Source: Panonychus citri
Lineage: Eukaryota; Arthropoda; Arachnida; Trombidiformes; Tetranychidae
Assembly: GCF_014898815.1 (NCBI RefSeq)
Contig: NW_026515543.1
Location: 4,278,001-4,342,000, forward strand
DNA: 64,000 bases
Reading direction: 5' to 3'
In this document: positions 13,789-23,801 of the stretch, one piece after another
How the letters are laid out: each line of letters opens with the position of its first letter
Position numbering within the stretch: the first letter of the stretch is position 1
Program-made: the position numbers and the translations under genes
Notes under the pieces: model-generated
Seen by the model: only the letters and a program-made list of their open reading frames with translations
What the model was told of the DNA's origin: nothing
The model's database searches: none

Positions 13789-14265
13789 AATGATAACCTC
13801 TCATAATGGTTATCTAATTATAATTAGATTGTAGAGACTTCCTATTTGTTTGTTACTTAAATAAATAGACATACATTAATTACACTTAGATAAATAAAAT
13901 TGGAAAAAAGCTAACAAACGGTAAATAAAAAAAAAGAGAAATGAAAAGCTCCAAAAGATTTTCTCCAATTTAACAAAAAGAAAAAAAAATTAACTGTAAA
14001 TAGGCCAAATGGGCCTTTAATCAAATCCAAACATCATTGAGGAAGTTTCAAGTTTCACAAGTTTGAATTGATGCTAATTGTCGACCAGAAACAAGAAAAC
14101 AAAAACTAATTGAAAACACAGTTAGAAAATAAAAAGAACAATTTAATTAACTAAGATTTCGTTGAAAAAACAAAAGTGTTATCACAATTTGAACAGAATC
14201 ACTTGAAATGTTTACCAAAATTGAACAGTTGATATTTCAAAACAAGCGAATGAAATTATAGGTTC
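13789..14265. other. Intergenic region without a gene
   Basis: Upstream of the USP gene. AT-rich with A-runs; no feature recognised beyond scattered host-type words. Confidence 0.45.
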
Positions 14266-14938
14266 TCACTTTAGTTCGAGATCTACATAGTAGATGGCGC
14301 TCATTTTATTCTAATTTGATGTTAGTGATTAGAATTTGGAAAGAAAAAAGAATTGGAATTGGAAACATGGGGAACTTCGGGGATTTTCTTTACCTCTTCA
14401 GTTGTCGAATCATTCTTGGAAGTTTGAGCGTCAGCAATTAGCGTAGTTTGATCAGAAAGCGATACGTCGGCTTCATCGATAATTGATCCAGTTTGCTGGA
14501 CTACATTTGAAACGATCTCATTAATTGACTCAAGAACCTAAAAAGAAAAAAAGCCAAATAATTGTGATTAGAATTTGGAAAGGAAAAAGATTGAAAACAT
14601 GGGGAAATTTTCTTTACCTCTTCAGTTGTCGAATCATTAGCGTCCTCGTGAGCAGTTTGATCAGACAGAGACACATCAGCTTCATCGACTTCATTTGAAG
14701 TGGTCTTGTTAATACTGAAATTAATTGGCTCATAAACCTAAAAAGAAAAAAAGAAAAAAAGCCAAATGATAGGAAATAAGATTAGATTCAGAATCAGAAT
14801 TTGAAAAAGAATTGGAAACGGAAAAAGAGAGTATAAAACACTTACCTTGTTAGTTGTTGAATCCGCAGATTCATTGAAGCTGCTAGAATCACTTTCCCAA
14901 AAATTTTCTAAAATTCGTTGCGTGCTTAATGCATTCAT
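14266..14938 (-). CDS. Small orphan gene with a tandemly duplicated exon
   Basis: Phase-0 exons at 14846..14938, 14618..14737, 14394..14537 and perhaps a 45-base terminal exon at 14266..14310 give an acidic, Ser/Thr-rich protein of about 133 aa. Exons 2 and 3 are paralogous: both contain DEADVSLSDQT and both end NDSTTEE before an identical GTAAAG donor, and their flanking introns are also similar, so a ~225-bp exon+intron unit was duplicated in tandem. If the last intron is not spliced, the frame instead ends about 23 codons past exon 3. I do not recognise the family. No signal peptide or membrane segment is visible. Conserved splice signals and duplicated coding sequence argue for a real gene; the terminal exon is uncertain. 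Confidence 0.45.
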
Positions 14939-15139
14939 GATGAAATAATTCAAGAAATAAAGAGTAAAAAGATTAACTGATTGAAACAATGATGAAATAA
15001 TTGGGTAAAAGTTTAAAACGATTGAAGTAAACACTAAAATGAACTGAGTGAATAAGCATGTGTCTAAAGAGTAATAACAATAACAATAACAAACCCCTAG
15101 CTACGCATCAGAAAACTACAAGCGCGAAATCTGAAAATT

Positions 15140-15612
15140 GTAACAATTTACTTTGATAAAGTTAAGGATTAGATTAGTAAACATGATTGAATTATCCCAT
15201 GGTTCATCCCCATGTCATCATGAGACTGAATCTGTTCATTTCCTCATCATTATTATCTTAGAGGCTAATTGTTGATGATAAACTTTCCAAAGGAACATGA
15301 AACTTTTCTAACTCCACAATTAGTTAATCACAATCATTAATTAACTTTGAATAAATTTAGGATTAGATTAAGAAACATGATTGAATTATCCCATGGTTCA
15401 TCCCCATGTCATCATGAGACTGAATCTGTTCATTTCCTCATCATTATTATCTTAGAGTATAATTGTTGATCACTACCTCGATTATGATTCTTTAAAACTT
15501 TTCTAACTCCACAATTAGTTAATCACAATCAACAATTAACTTATTCAAAGTTAAGGATTAGATTAGTAAACATGATTGAATTATCCCATGGTTCATCCCC
15601 ATGTCATCATGT
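15140..15612. repeat. Tandem repeat, unit about 195 bp, about 2.4 copies
   Basis: The phrase GGATTAGATTA starts at 15,166, 15,360 and 15,555, spacings of 194 and 195 bp. Each copy continues with a stretch containing ATTATCCCATGG, CCCCATGTCATCATG and, in the first two, TTCCTCATCATTATTATC. The third copy stops at 15,612, directly upstream of the small gene at 15,770. No coding frame runs through the units. Confidence 0.85.
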
Positions 15613-15769
15613 TAAATAAAAAGCTCCTTTCAGATTTCGCGGTTCTTAGTCTGTTGAGTCTCTGCTTGGGGTTTGCTATCGTCAATGATAGAGCCTCAAG
15701 TGTCATTTTCACCTTTGTTTACAAATTCATTTGTAAATCATAAATCCAATTTTCGTAAACTTTTTCATT

Positions 15770-16349
15770 ATGACTTTCAACTCGAAATATTTTGACATTT
15801 GCGACAAATGTAAAGATGATCCACTCTCAATTGTAAGTAAATTTTCTCATTATGTTCTTCTGTTCTTTTTGTTGACGATATCTGACCACTATTTTCATTT
15901 ATTTACAGTGGATAAAAGCTTATAATTCAAAAAGGATTGACAATCCCGATTACCCTCTACCAGTCGAGTTTCCTCTCTTCGTAAAGGACATGAAGAAAGG
16001 CATCAAGCTCGTGGAAAAATATGGGTACCCCTTATGTGGGTGCTACCTAGGCAAGCCAGATAAATGGCCCAACATATTATATCGACAAAAAGGCCATTTT
16101 CACGACATGGTCGCCAAGGCTTTCGAAATCATTGAGGAAAAACCTTTTATGCGACATGATCGAGGATCAATTCGCTCCACTAAATCGGAGCCAAGTACTC
16201 GATCCCCTAAAGAATCAACAATTAATCACAATCACAACAACAACAAAGCAGTTTCTGACCAAAGCTTTCTTATACATTACAGTGAATCAACCAGACCAAA
16301 AACCAGAACCTCAATTCCTCACCTACAAATTGAGCACTTTACTATCTAA
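15770..16349 (+). CDS. Small orphan protein, two exons
   Basis: Exon 1 (15770..15832, 21 codons, GTAAGT donor) joins exon 2 (15909..16349, TTACAG acceptor) in phase 0, giving 167 aa. The protein starts with a CDKC pair and has a compact middle with YGYPLCGCYLGKPDKWPN, then a His/Asn/Ser-rich tail. No signal peptide or membrane segment is evident and I do not recognise the family. A minisatellite follows the stop codon at once, and AATAAA at about 16,439 could serve as its polyadenylation signal. Good splice signals and non-repetitive composition support it as real. Confidence 0.5.
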
Positions 16350-16352
16350 ATT

Positions 16353-16438
16353 CCCCATGTACCCCATGTACCCCATGTATCCCATGTACCCCATGTACCC
16401 CATGTATCCCATGTACCCCATGTATCCCATGTACCCCG
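16353..16438. repeat. 9-bp minisatellite (TACCCCATG)n
   Basis: About nine copies of TACCCCATG or its variant TATCCCATG immediately 3' of the small gene's stop codon. In one frame it reads as Met-Tyr-Pro repeats, but that frame overlaps the real gene out of register and is not credible as protein. Confidence 0.9.
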
Positions 16439-16527
16439 AATAAATATAAACAAACTTTGACACAAACAAACTATCATTTATTCTTTTGATTAGTCAGATG
16501 AAGCAGAACTAGAACAAGAACTAGAAC

Positions 16528-17438
16528 TTAGTATGGTATTTCAGTTACCGCGTACATAATTAAATGATACCCTGAATTTAAGTGGGCGGGGGAGTCATGA
16601 AGTTTTGATGTTTCCACTACTTTTAAAGATTTGCTCAAAATAATATAATCAATCGAGGTACCTCTTATAGTGGTGGGCAACTCAGGATCGATGGCCGATT
16701 TAAGGTCATGGTCAAACATTATCTTTAAAAATGCTTCTTGGAGTCGGTTTCTGGAGGTAGGTGAATTGTAGCATTCAGCTGTTGGATTATTGAAATTCAA
16801 GTCACCTAGAGCGACTACTTGTTCACAATTTTCGATGGTTTTCCCTACACAATCGTGTTCGCCTTTTTTCATTAATCCTAAAATTACACCTAGATGCACC
16901 AATAGGGTAGTTGCGTCAGAGGAGATACAGGGAGGGAAATAGCAGCCAACTACTCCAAGTCTTTGGCCATTGGGTAACACCAAAATCCTCGCTATAAAAG
17001 CCTTGCTGTTAGTTCTAAATTTTTCAACCTCGATAGGACCTTTGAGGCTGAGAGCACAATAATTTCCAGCTTTGTGGATCCAATTTTCATTAGCCCCTCG
17101 CCGCACCCGACGTATTTCTGGCAGGATAGAATTCACCGAAAATTCTTGTTGGAAGTTTGTTGGGTTAATTTCTTGGCACGAACATATTAAAATATCGGCT
17201 CCTTTATCGCGTGCCAGAGAAATGCCATGTGATAGAGCCGCATTCCAGTATCCTGGCTTATTGTCACAATTAAAAGTTAAATAAAGTACCTGCAAAAAAT
17301 AGAATAACCGCGGCGAGACCCTAGGCCGCGACTAGCATTGGCTAGTAAAAGACAAATAAAAATTTGATTGTTACAAATTCTGACTTGATTGTAATCTATT
17401 AGATTTAATTCATTCTTATATTGATAAGTTGGTTCCAT
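16528..17438 (-). CDS. Endonuclease/exonuclease/phosphatase (EEP) fold protein
   Basis: The main exon 16528..17289 follows a TTTTTTGCAG acceptor. A likely first exon 17385..17438 (ATG at 17,436-17,438, donor CAA|GTCAGA) joins in phase 0 to give 271 aa. The EEP signature elements come in order: an N-terminal strand with FNCDNKPG, the metal-binding Glu in SCQEINP, GDLNFNNPTAE (the GD.N motif), GTSIDYIIL, and a final His in SGYHLIMY (commonly SDH). Family members are metal-dependent nucleases (APE1/DNase I/LINE endonuclease) or phosphoesterases. No reverse transcriptase follows, so if it came from a retroelement only the endonuclease remains. A stand-alone host enzyme is equally possible. The catalytic set looks intact. 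The first exon is less certain than the second. Confidence 0.55.
17308..17345. repeat. Two adjacent GC-rich hairpins in the EEP gene intron
   Basis: CGCGGC (17,309-17,314) pairs with GCCGCG (17,325-17,330), and CTAGC (17,332-17,336) pairs with GCTAG (17,341-17,345). It is a sharp GC-rich island in very AT-rich DNA, inside the proposed 95-bp intron. It does not fit a tRNA cloverleaf. Confidence 0.5.
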
Positions 17439-17610
17439 TTTGAATGAACAGTTGGAATTTATGCTGTTGTAATAAATTGTTTATGATTAGAATGTTTCCT
17501 TATGGCTGATAAATTGAATCAAACTGGAGTATTGATTTTCCTTTGAGGCTGAAAAATGAGAAAAAAGAAAATTGAATTAATCAATTAATAAGTTGGAAAG
17601 TTATCTACAA

Positions 17611-20383
17611 TTAACTAACCATAACCATAAGGTAAGAGGGAACAATATCTTCCAGAACATCTTCCATATCAATTGGATCATCAGTTTCAGGGTAAATTAT
17701 AATCTTTAATTTTGGTAATGCCACATGACCACAGACAAGAGGATATAAAACAAATAATTGTGGTAATTGTGATTTAGCTGGAATTGATAATTTAACTGAA
17801 GAATTACCAGCGAACATGAAATTATCACTTTTCTCCAAACTTAATGAGATTGGGAGAAAATTGTCCGTTCGATTAGCTAAATTATAAGTTAACAATAAAC
17901 TTTCCCGGGTAACACCAAATTTGGGTAATTTAGTTTCAACATAGAGGAAACTATTTTGAACCATAACTGAGGGTAGATTAAATTTAATTGTATTAATTTG
18001 ATCAAATCCACTAGAAGAAGTTTCCTGTTCTTGTTGATTAGTCAATTTGTCACTTGTCAATTGTTTATTTTCATTTGATGATGATGAACTTTTCCTCCAT
18101 CGTATAACCAATACACCTAATCCAGTGTCTTGAGTAATTTGACTTTCAGAGTAAAGAGCAAAGTGACAATCAGTTTTGTCACCACAACGAAGTAATTTGT
18201 TTGAATTTGTTGGAGTGTAAGGAAGAGTGTGAAAAATATTCTGATGTAATTCAACATTACAATCAATTAATTCAAGAGTAAATGGAGATAAACAGCTGAT
18301 GTCCACTTTTAAAACAAACGGTTCCATGAGACGGATCACTCGTGACGGAGTATTGAGAGGAGTACAAGTTGTAAATGATACATTGAATGGATTAATAACT
18401 TGAATGGAAATCATTTCTTTAAGTTGATAACATATATTGTTATCATCGTTATTAATGATTGTTGGTGATGAAGAGTTGGTACTTGTAAAATAAACAGTAA
18501 ATATAAAACGTTGAGGATTAAGATCATTGATTGGCAGATAAACCGTTTTCACCAAACTCGATCCAGGTTCGACTATTGATGAAGTTAATGATTGATTAAC
18601 ACCAAGAGGTAAAGGTGAACCATCAAAAATGAAAGAGGTACAAACACCCGCAGGCTGGTTGGTGGTCATTGATATTGTTACGTCTTCCACTTTGACAATC
18701 ATCAGGAAAATGTCTTTAATACTGTAATCATCTTGATTGGCGATCACGATTTCTATTGGATACATTTCATTGAGAAGTGCTGGTGATGAGTTGATTAGTT
18801 TCAAATTAACATTTGGTTTACGTGGTTCCAAGAATGTAGTTAACATTGGTTCTATGTGGTAAAATTTGATTGGATAATTAATTGTGGTAATTAGTGAGGA
18901 TGGGGATGGAAGGCAGGAATTGTGACTATTGAAACATTTCATTTGAGAATCACTTGTTGAATCTTCAAAAGTCCAATCGAAAGTCACTTTAGTTGATTGA
19001 CTACCAAAGTAAAGTGAGATTTTTGTAATTTTCAACAATTTACCACAATCTTCTTTTCGAACAATCAAATTAAAGTTTAAACATTTCATCACCATGGGTT
19101 CTAAGTTGAGAGATGGACTAATTTCTTCACAAAATTGATTGTAATAAGGTTCATTAAAGGCTAAACTCAATTTATCAAAGACAAAAGGCATTGGTGAATT
19201 GAGAAGTAGGTAAACCTTTAAATCAACAGGTTGTTGCCATTGGAAAACCTTTTGGCTAAAAACTGGTTTAATCTCAATGAATGAAGCGATTGTATTCATC
19301 TCCATGTTAATTGGTGAATCGGTGAAAGGTGACGAAGACAACATAGTTCTCCATGAACTAGTAATTGATTCATTCTCTTCTGCTTCCAAATCAGGGAAGA
19401 GTAAACAAGGTGGTTCGTGAGATAAAACATTTAGAACTGATTGTTGGATCAACAATTTCCAAGAAGCTTCATTGGGAATCCACGCTGAAATTGATTCGAA
19501 ACCAAGTTGGACAAATTCAATTGGATTAATTGACAAATATGCAGCATGCAAGGCAGTGGTTAATGTTGCATTTAGAATTAATTTCCACTTTTCTACCCGA
19601 AAGAAGGGCAGCACTCGATTAAGGTGAATTAAACAATTTTTATAATCCTTTTCATCATAATAATTCTGAGCAATATGAACAATCAGCAAACGCATCATAC
19701 GAAGGCGTTTGTTTTTCTTAAACTATCAATATTGCAAAGGAAATTTGAATCCAATGACAGTGAATTGAATACCAAAATATACCAATGATAAGGTTGATGA
19801 TTAAAATCGGAAAAGAAATCGGGAGAGAGAGAGAGGAATATTCATTTGCAAGAATAATTGTCATCGATGTCACCAAAACGAGATCCAATGGAGGAAGAAA
19901 ATGAGTGGGTATTAATCCGAGACAAGATAGTCACCAGACGGGTTTCGAAATAAAAACAGAAACAATTTCGTTTAATTATAGGTAATTACAAATTATTGAT
20001 CGACTTAAATTCTCTTGGACAGAAAATACAAAATAGAAAAGAGAAAAAAAAACAAACTAACCTTTCTATAAGCTTTTTTGATTTCTTCTGGTGTTGCGGT
20101 TTTAGGCACACCTAACACAATATAAAGAGAATCTCCAGCAGTCCTTTAATCCGGATACATAATAGAATATGGAGAAGAATATAATCAGTTAATTAGTCAA
20201 TGTAACCATTGGACAATTAAAAAAAAGAATAGAGAAAATGAAAAAGACAAGAAAGAAAAAAAGAGAAAGAGACTTGAAAGGTTAAGATGCTTGGTAGGGT
20301 TGGGAAAAGAAAGGGACACAATTAATTGATTGTGAGGTTGATTTAATTACTTACGAGAGACGCCTTTGTGATAGATCGTTCAT
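17611..20383 (-). CDS. Chimeric gene: DNAJC5 exons 1-2 joined to the C-terminal half of TRAPPC11
   Basis: Exons 20355..20383 and 20062..20143 are copies of DNAJC5 exons 1 and 2 (ten-residue leader, then helix I of a J domain ending KKAYRK, phase 0). The next exon, 17611..19722, starts in phase 0 right after an ATTGATAG acceptor and encodes about 703 residues matching the second half of TRAPPC11: a helical repeat (NYYDEKDYKNCLIHLNRVLP, TTALHAAYLS), then the beta-rich gryzun region. The spliced frame is open for 740 codons. TRAPPC11 is a subunit of the TRAPPIII tether in ER-Golgi and autophagic traffic and is normally ~1,100 aa with an N-terminal foie-gras domain, absent here. The J-domain part stops before HPD, so Hsp70 activation is not expected. 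The DNAJC5 5' flank was copied too, so a promoter may drive the fusion. Alternatively the TRAPPC11 piece is a dead fragment, though its long intact frame argues against long neglect. Confidence 0.65.
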
Positions 20384-20455
20384 TCTGATAGGAAACAATT
20401 AACTAAGATTCTAATATGGACCAGATTAACTGATTACAATTGGAAACAATTTACA
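19728..20455 (-). repeat. Inverted copy of the DNAJC5 promoter, exons 1-2 and intron 2
   Basis: The reverse complement matches about 40,473-41,248. From the 5' flank through exons 1 and 2 to the CT-rich tract in intron 2 (about 630 bp) I see only a handful of differences. The last ~110 bp before the acceptor are clearly diverged yet alignable, ending with the same AATATTGATAG. Homology stops at the exon border, where TRAPPC11 sequence begins. Confidence 0.9.
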
Positions 20456-21633
20456 GTCAACATTCAGTTAATGGCATCACCATAATGAGACTCTCATTAA
20501 GAGATTCCTGTGAAATAGCCTTAGTAAAGCCCTTTACACAGAAAAAGTAGTGAAAATAGACAAAAGCTACAGGGACCGGTGATACCTGCTTTTTATAAGA
20601 AGTTTAAATTTTCATATTTACTGCGATAATTAGTTTCTTTTTCACTATAAATTTTAATCAGTGTTCGTGTCCGTGCCCGTGCAAGTGTAAACGATATTAG
20701 AAAAACGATATTTTAAAAACGAGACTAAAAAACGAGTATTTTAAGAAAAACTTTTTTCCCTTCTGAACCGGAAGAAGAAAAATTAAAATAATCTTGTAAT
20801 TTTTTTTTTTTGAACAAGAAATGTTAAGCTCAAAGCTTAATTTGAATCGTGAACATCCTGATGATACTTACTAATAAAACTAATTTATATCTCACAGGTT
20901 CAGGAATCCAATCGGCTTCAGATAATCTAAATGTAACCAACCGACCTCAAATAAAACAATGCTGGAAAAAAACCGGATTGGAATCACTTCCCGATTGAAT
21001 GCAATTGGACTGAGAATATTAATGGAATACTTGATATAAGGATACAGAACAATTTCAGTGTAACAGAGAAAAACGAAAACCTTGATGCGGTCACCAATTT
21101 GATAGAATATGTAAAAATAATTGAAACCTGTAAAGAAATCATAAATAATTGTACAAATGAGGTAGTAGAATAACCTCCTAGAGGGTGTGACAAGAGCGCA
21201 CTCAGTTGTTTTACAACTCCTGTAACATGGATGAGACATAATAAACTACAGAATTTAGTGATCGGTGGCCTCTTCGTTCGTGATCCGAAGTCCAGGAGAG
21301 AGAGGCACTATTACAATTTACTTTTTACCGTGTAAGTACACAGCGTGTTTACAGTTTAATGAGTAATACAGTTGGAGAACAGTTGAGATATTTGGTCAGC
21401 TGGTATCACTTTTTTTGTCTTATTCAATAAATTACTTGGGTGGGATATATTCTGAAAGGGTTTAGTCTTAAGAGTTAATTTGATTGCTAAAATTGAATAA
21501 AGCAGCAATTAAACGAGAGAAAGAGCTCAATCAACTGTGCTGGTAATTTTAATCATCTTGAAGTTTTTATTGTGTTCATTTTGATGAATCAATTGTAAAA
21601 TTTTAAATCAATTCAAATAGTTGAGAGATAACT
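20456..21633. other. Region between the chimeric gene and the Polinton; one hydrophobic open frame
   Basis: Mostly non-coding. A 115-residue minus-strand frame at 20,892-21,239 is rich in Phe, Tyr, Ile and Leu and could span two or three membrane segments. It might be a decayed chemoreceptor-like exon, but I recognise no motif and treat it as unassigned. Confidence 0.3.
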
Positions 21634-21639
21634 TTTGGT
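21634..21639. other. Left target-site duplication of the Polinton (TTTGGT)
   Basis: Six bases TTTGGT directly abut the left terminal repeat. The same six bases follow the right terminal repeat at 36,837-36,842. Six-bp duplications are typical for Polinton integration. Confidence 0.95.
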
Positions 21640-21805
21640 AGTAGTAAAGAAATCGGATGATGCACCCGGAAACTGGATTTTCTCCCGGAAGTGGGAGAAA
21701 CTGACCAAAGTGGTTGCAACCAGTACTTCCGGTGGGAACTTCTGCCAGTGGGTGGAAGTACTTTCCGGGTGCATCACCCACTTCCGGTGGTAACAATTTT
21801 AACCC
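21640..21805 (+). repeat. Left terminal inverted repeat of the Polinton
   Basis: 166 bp, identical on inspection to the reverse complement of 36,671-36,836. It begins AG, as Polinton ends do. It contains an internal inverted pair, GATGCACCCGGAAA near its outer end and TTTCCGGGTGCATC near its inner end, and several CTTCCGG/CCGGAAG words, so a single strand could fold on itself. Confidence 0.95.
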
Positions 21806-22054
21806 GATTTGGGTGAAATTTTTTTCTGATTTTAACTCAATTAAAGTGAATTTTATTTCTCTTTCTTTTTGCAACTTTTTTTCTCGTTAATTAATTTTGT
21901 TATTGGTATGAGTAATTTTTGCAAACGTTTACATTTATTTAATCTTATTTTTTGATGATGTAATTTTGCACTTAAATTACAAACTTTTTGTTTTATTGAG
22001 CAATTAAAGGAATGATAAAAAAAAACGTAATTCAGCAAATTGCTAAACCAAAGA

Positions 22055-22717
22055 CTAAATATTTGGGTGACCGGCCAATCGGTTCAACTCTTTCAGGAGG
22101 TAATCGTTGCACCGATCGAAGGTAATGACCAATTCTTTTAAAGATGAAAATTCCGATCGGTTGTTTTCGTAGGCGAATTGAGCCCGATTTACCATATCCT
22201 CACGTATGGTGTTAAGAAATTCGACCAGGGCCAAATGTTGAGCTCGTTGCCGGCGGGTTATGTCCTGGCATTCCTCCACACACACTTCGGAGATGTTAAC
22301 ATTATCACGGACTCTTAAGTCCAACATGTTAAGTTTTTCATTTATGGATTTATTATCCTGAACAAGGATGGTAAGAAGAGAATTCATGCTCATCAGAGCA
22401 TCACTAATTGTTTCTATCTGTTTATTTACAGATGAATCTGTAAAGATTGAGAGATCACCAAGGGATGATGATGATGATGTAGAAGGAACTGGTGATGGTG
22501 GCGGTGGTGGTGGAGATGATACTGATGGTGGTGGTGGTGGTGAAGGAACACCCAACTCAATTTCCATTTCCTCGACATCATCGATTACCCGTGAAACCCT
22601 TTCGAGGAAGTTGGTCACAAAACTTCTCCGTTCAGGGTCGGTTATGGTTTCACTAATGATGAGGCGGGTTTCAATTAAGTCGTACAAAAGACTCATGATT
22701 TTATTTAGAGGGAACAA
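22055..22717 (-). CDS. Unknown Polinton protein with Pro-rich linker and helical regions
   Basis: Up to 220 aa; starts at 22,717 or 22,696 (MSLLYDLIETR) are both possible. Residues to about 50 are helical and acidic. A Pro/Ser/Asp-rich linker follows (about 51-95), then a long amphipathic helical region with heptad-like spacing (ALMSMNSLLTILVQDNKSI and following). It is the first gene inside the left terminal repeat and is divergent from the small ORF/polymerase unit. I do not recognise a family. A structural or coat-associated fibre-like role would fit the coiled-coil look, but this is speculation. Confidence 0.6.
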   Translation of the reverse strand: MFPLNKIMSLLYDLIETRLIISETITDPERRSFVTNFLERVSRVIDDVEEMEIELGVPSPPPPPSVSSPPPPPPSPVPSTSSSSSLGDLSIFTDSSVNKQIETISDALMSMNSLLTILVQDNKSINEKLNMLDLRVRDNVNISEVCVEECQDITRRQRAQHLALVEFLNTIREDMVNRAQFAYENNRSEFSSLKELVITFDRCNDYLLKELNRLAGHPNI

Positions 22718-23220
22718 ATTAAAATGAAGTGATCAATTAAACAAATAGATTAAAACTGATAAGATTATGGGTTAATCTAAACTGATCTAAAAACCGTTTG
22801 AAGATTAAGATGATGATAATCTAATTGACCAATGGGATTAATCTGATGTAACCCTTTAAGGAAATGACATGTTAATTACTCTATCTGGGTGCTAATTGGG
22901 GTTAAATTTTTTAACATGGGTCCCTATGGGGGAAAATGATTTTTCATGATAATCCAAAGGGGGTGGGTGTTAAAATTCTGAAAAAAATCAGGAACAAATC
23001 CCGCAAACAACCAAAGCCTATGAACTATAAACCAAGTTTGTAAGGTCAAAGGCAAAAAAGTTTTTTTTCACAATTTTTCCCCCCTTTTTCCCCCTTTTTT
23101 TCTATTGGTGCTAGAGCATCATGGTTGGTATCATTGGATAGAGGAGGAAAAAAAAGTGCCAAATGCGCCTATTTTCATCTTTGTCAGGTCAAAGGCTTAA
23201 AGGCTAGAGGTCTTAGTAAC

Positions 23221-23238
23221 TTTTGTCACGTGACAAAA
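23221..23238. promoter_or_regulatory. 18-bp perfect palindrome with CACGTG core
   Basis: TTTTGTCACGTGACAAAA reads the same on both strands. The centre is a canonical E-box, and the site lies in the large non-coding control region of the element. A dimeric bHLH-type or element-encoded factor could bind it; that is inference. Confidence 0.4.
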
Positions 23239-23685
23239 AAATTATCTCAGGAAGTATAAGTGCTAGAGACATGAGACTAATGTCAATCGATAGAGCTCAT
23301 CGAGAAACATTAGAAAAAAATATTGGTTGACCTCTAAGCCCCACCCCCTTCCGGGCGCAAATCCTTCAATGTTACGGCCAATGTTAAGTCTATGGGAGCG
23401 AATTTTTTTCCTGGAAATGATGTAATAATTGAACGTTTTACATGTTAAATTGACGTGAGAAAATCGTTAGCGGTATCCTTTGATCTCAACAACCAATCAG
23501 AATTGAGATTTTCCTAAATTTCCATGTATCATGACTGAGTTACCACAATCCAATTCTGAACATAAATAATTGTATTTCAAACTATACTGAACCTATCTGA
23601 TGTTGTTTTCATCATGATAAATTCAATCTTTACACCAAAAATTCAGTTCTAAAAGTATACTGTAAATCTTGTATATCAATAGTTG

Positions 23686-23693
23686 TATATAAG
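23686..23693 (+). promoter_or_regulatory. Candidate TATA box for the ORF1/polymerase unit
   Basis: TATATAAG about 110 bp upstream of the ATG at 23,802. The position allows for a 5' UTR of 70-80 bases. Similar boxes precede two accessory genes at the other end of the element. Confidence 0.35.
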
Positions 23694-23801
23694 TAAAAGA
23701 TTTTTCTCTCCATTTCTTATCAATCAAAGTAAGTCTATTGTTACCACAATACGATAAACATTTACCTTTCTCCTGTTACATCACATCTGTTAATTATTAC
23801 A

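Larger units (their letters stand above)
22718..23801. promoter_or_regulatory. Divergent control region inside the Polinton left arm
   Basis: About 1.1 kb without a gene between the leftward coiled-coil gene and the rightward ORF1/polymerase unit. It holds poly(T)/poly(C) runs near 23,060-23,100, an 18-bp perfect palindrome at 23,221-23,238 and a TATA-like TATATAAG at 23,686-23,693, about 110 bp before the start codon. Confidence 0.45.

Noticed and set aside
15140..15612. CRISPR-like array
   Set aside because: Units are 195 bp and wholly repeated with no unique spacers; an ordinary tandem repeat in a eukaryotic genome.
16132..16443. Open frame ending in Met-Tyr-Pro repeats
   Set aside because: Overlaps the real gene out of frame and then reads the 9-bp minisatellite.
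17308..17345. tRNA-like or small RNA gene
   Set aside because: Two short hairpins only; no anticodon arm, acceptor stem or promoter boxes.
16528..17438. LINE retrotransposon
   Set aside because: Only an endonuclease-like domain is present; no reverse transcriptase, poly(A) tail or target duplication could be found.
20892..21239. Hydrophobic 115-residue frame, possible chemoreceptor exon
   Set aside because: No diagnostic motif and no partner exons; kept only as a note in the intergenic entry.
21608..21874. Open frame across the left Polinton terminal repeat
   Set aside because: It is made of the repeat itself plus flank and has no family signature or start context; an accidental frame.
22368..22727. 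Plus-strand Gly/Asp-rich frame
   Set aside because: Mirror image of the proline-rich linker of the minus-strand gene at 22,055-22,717.
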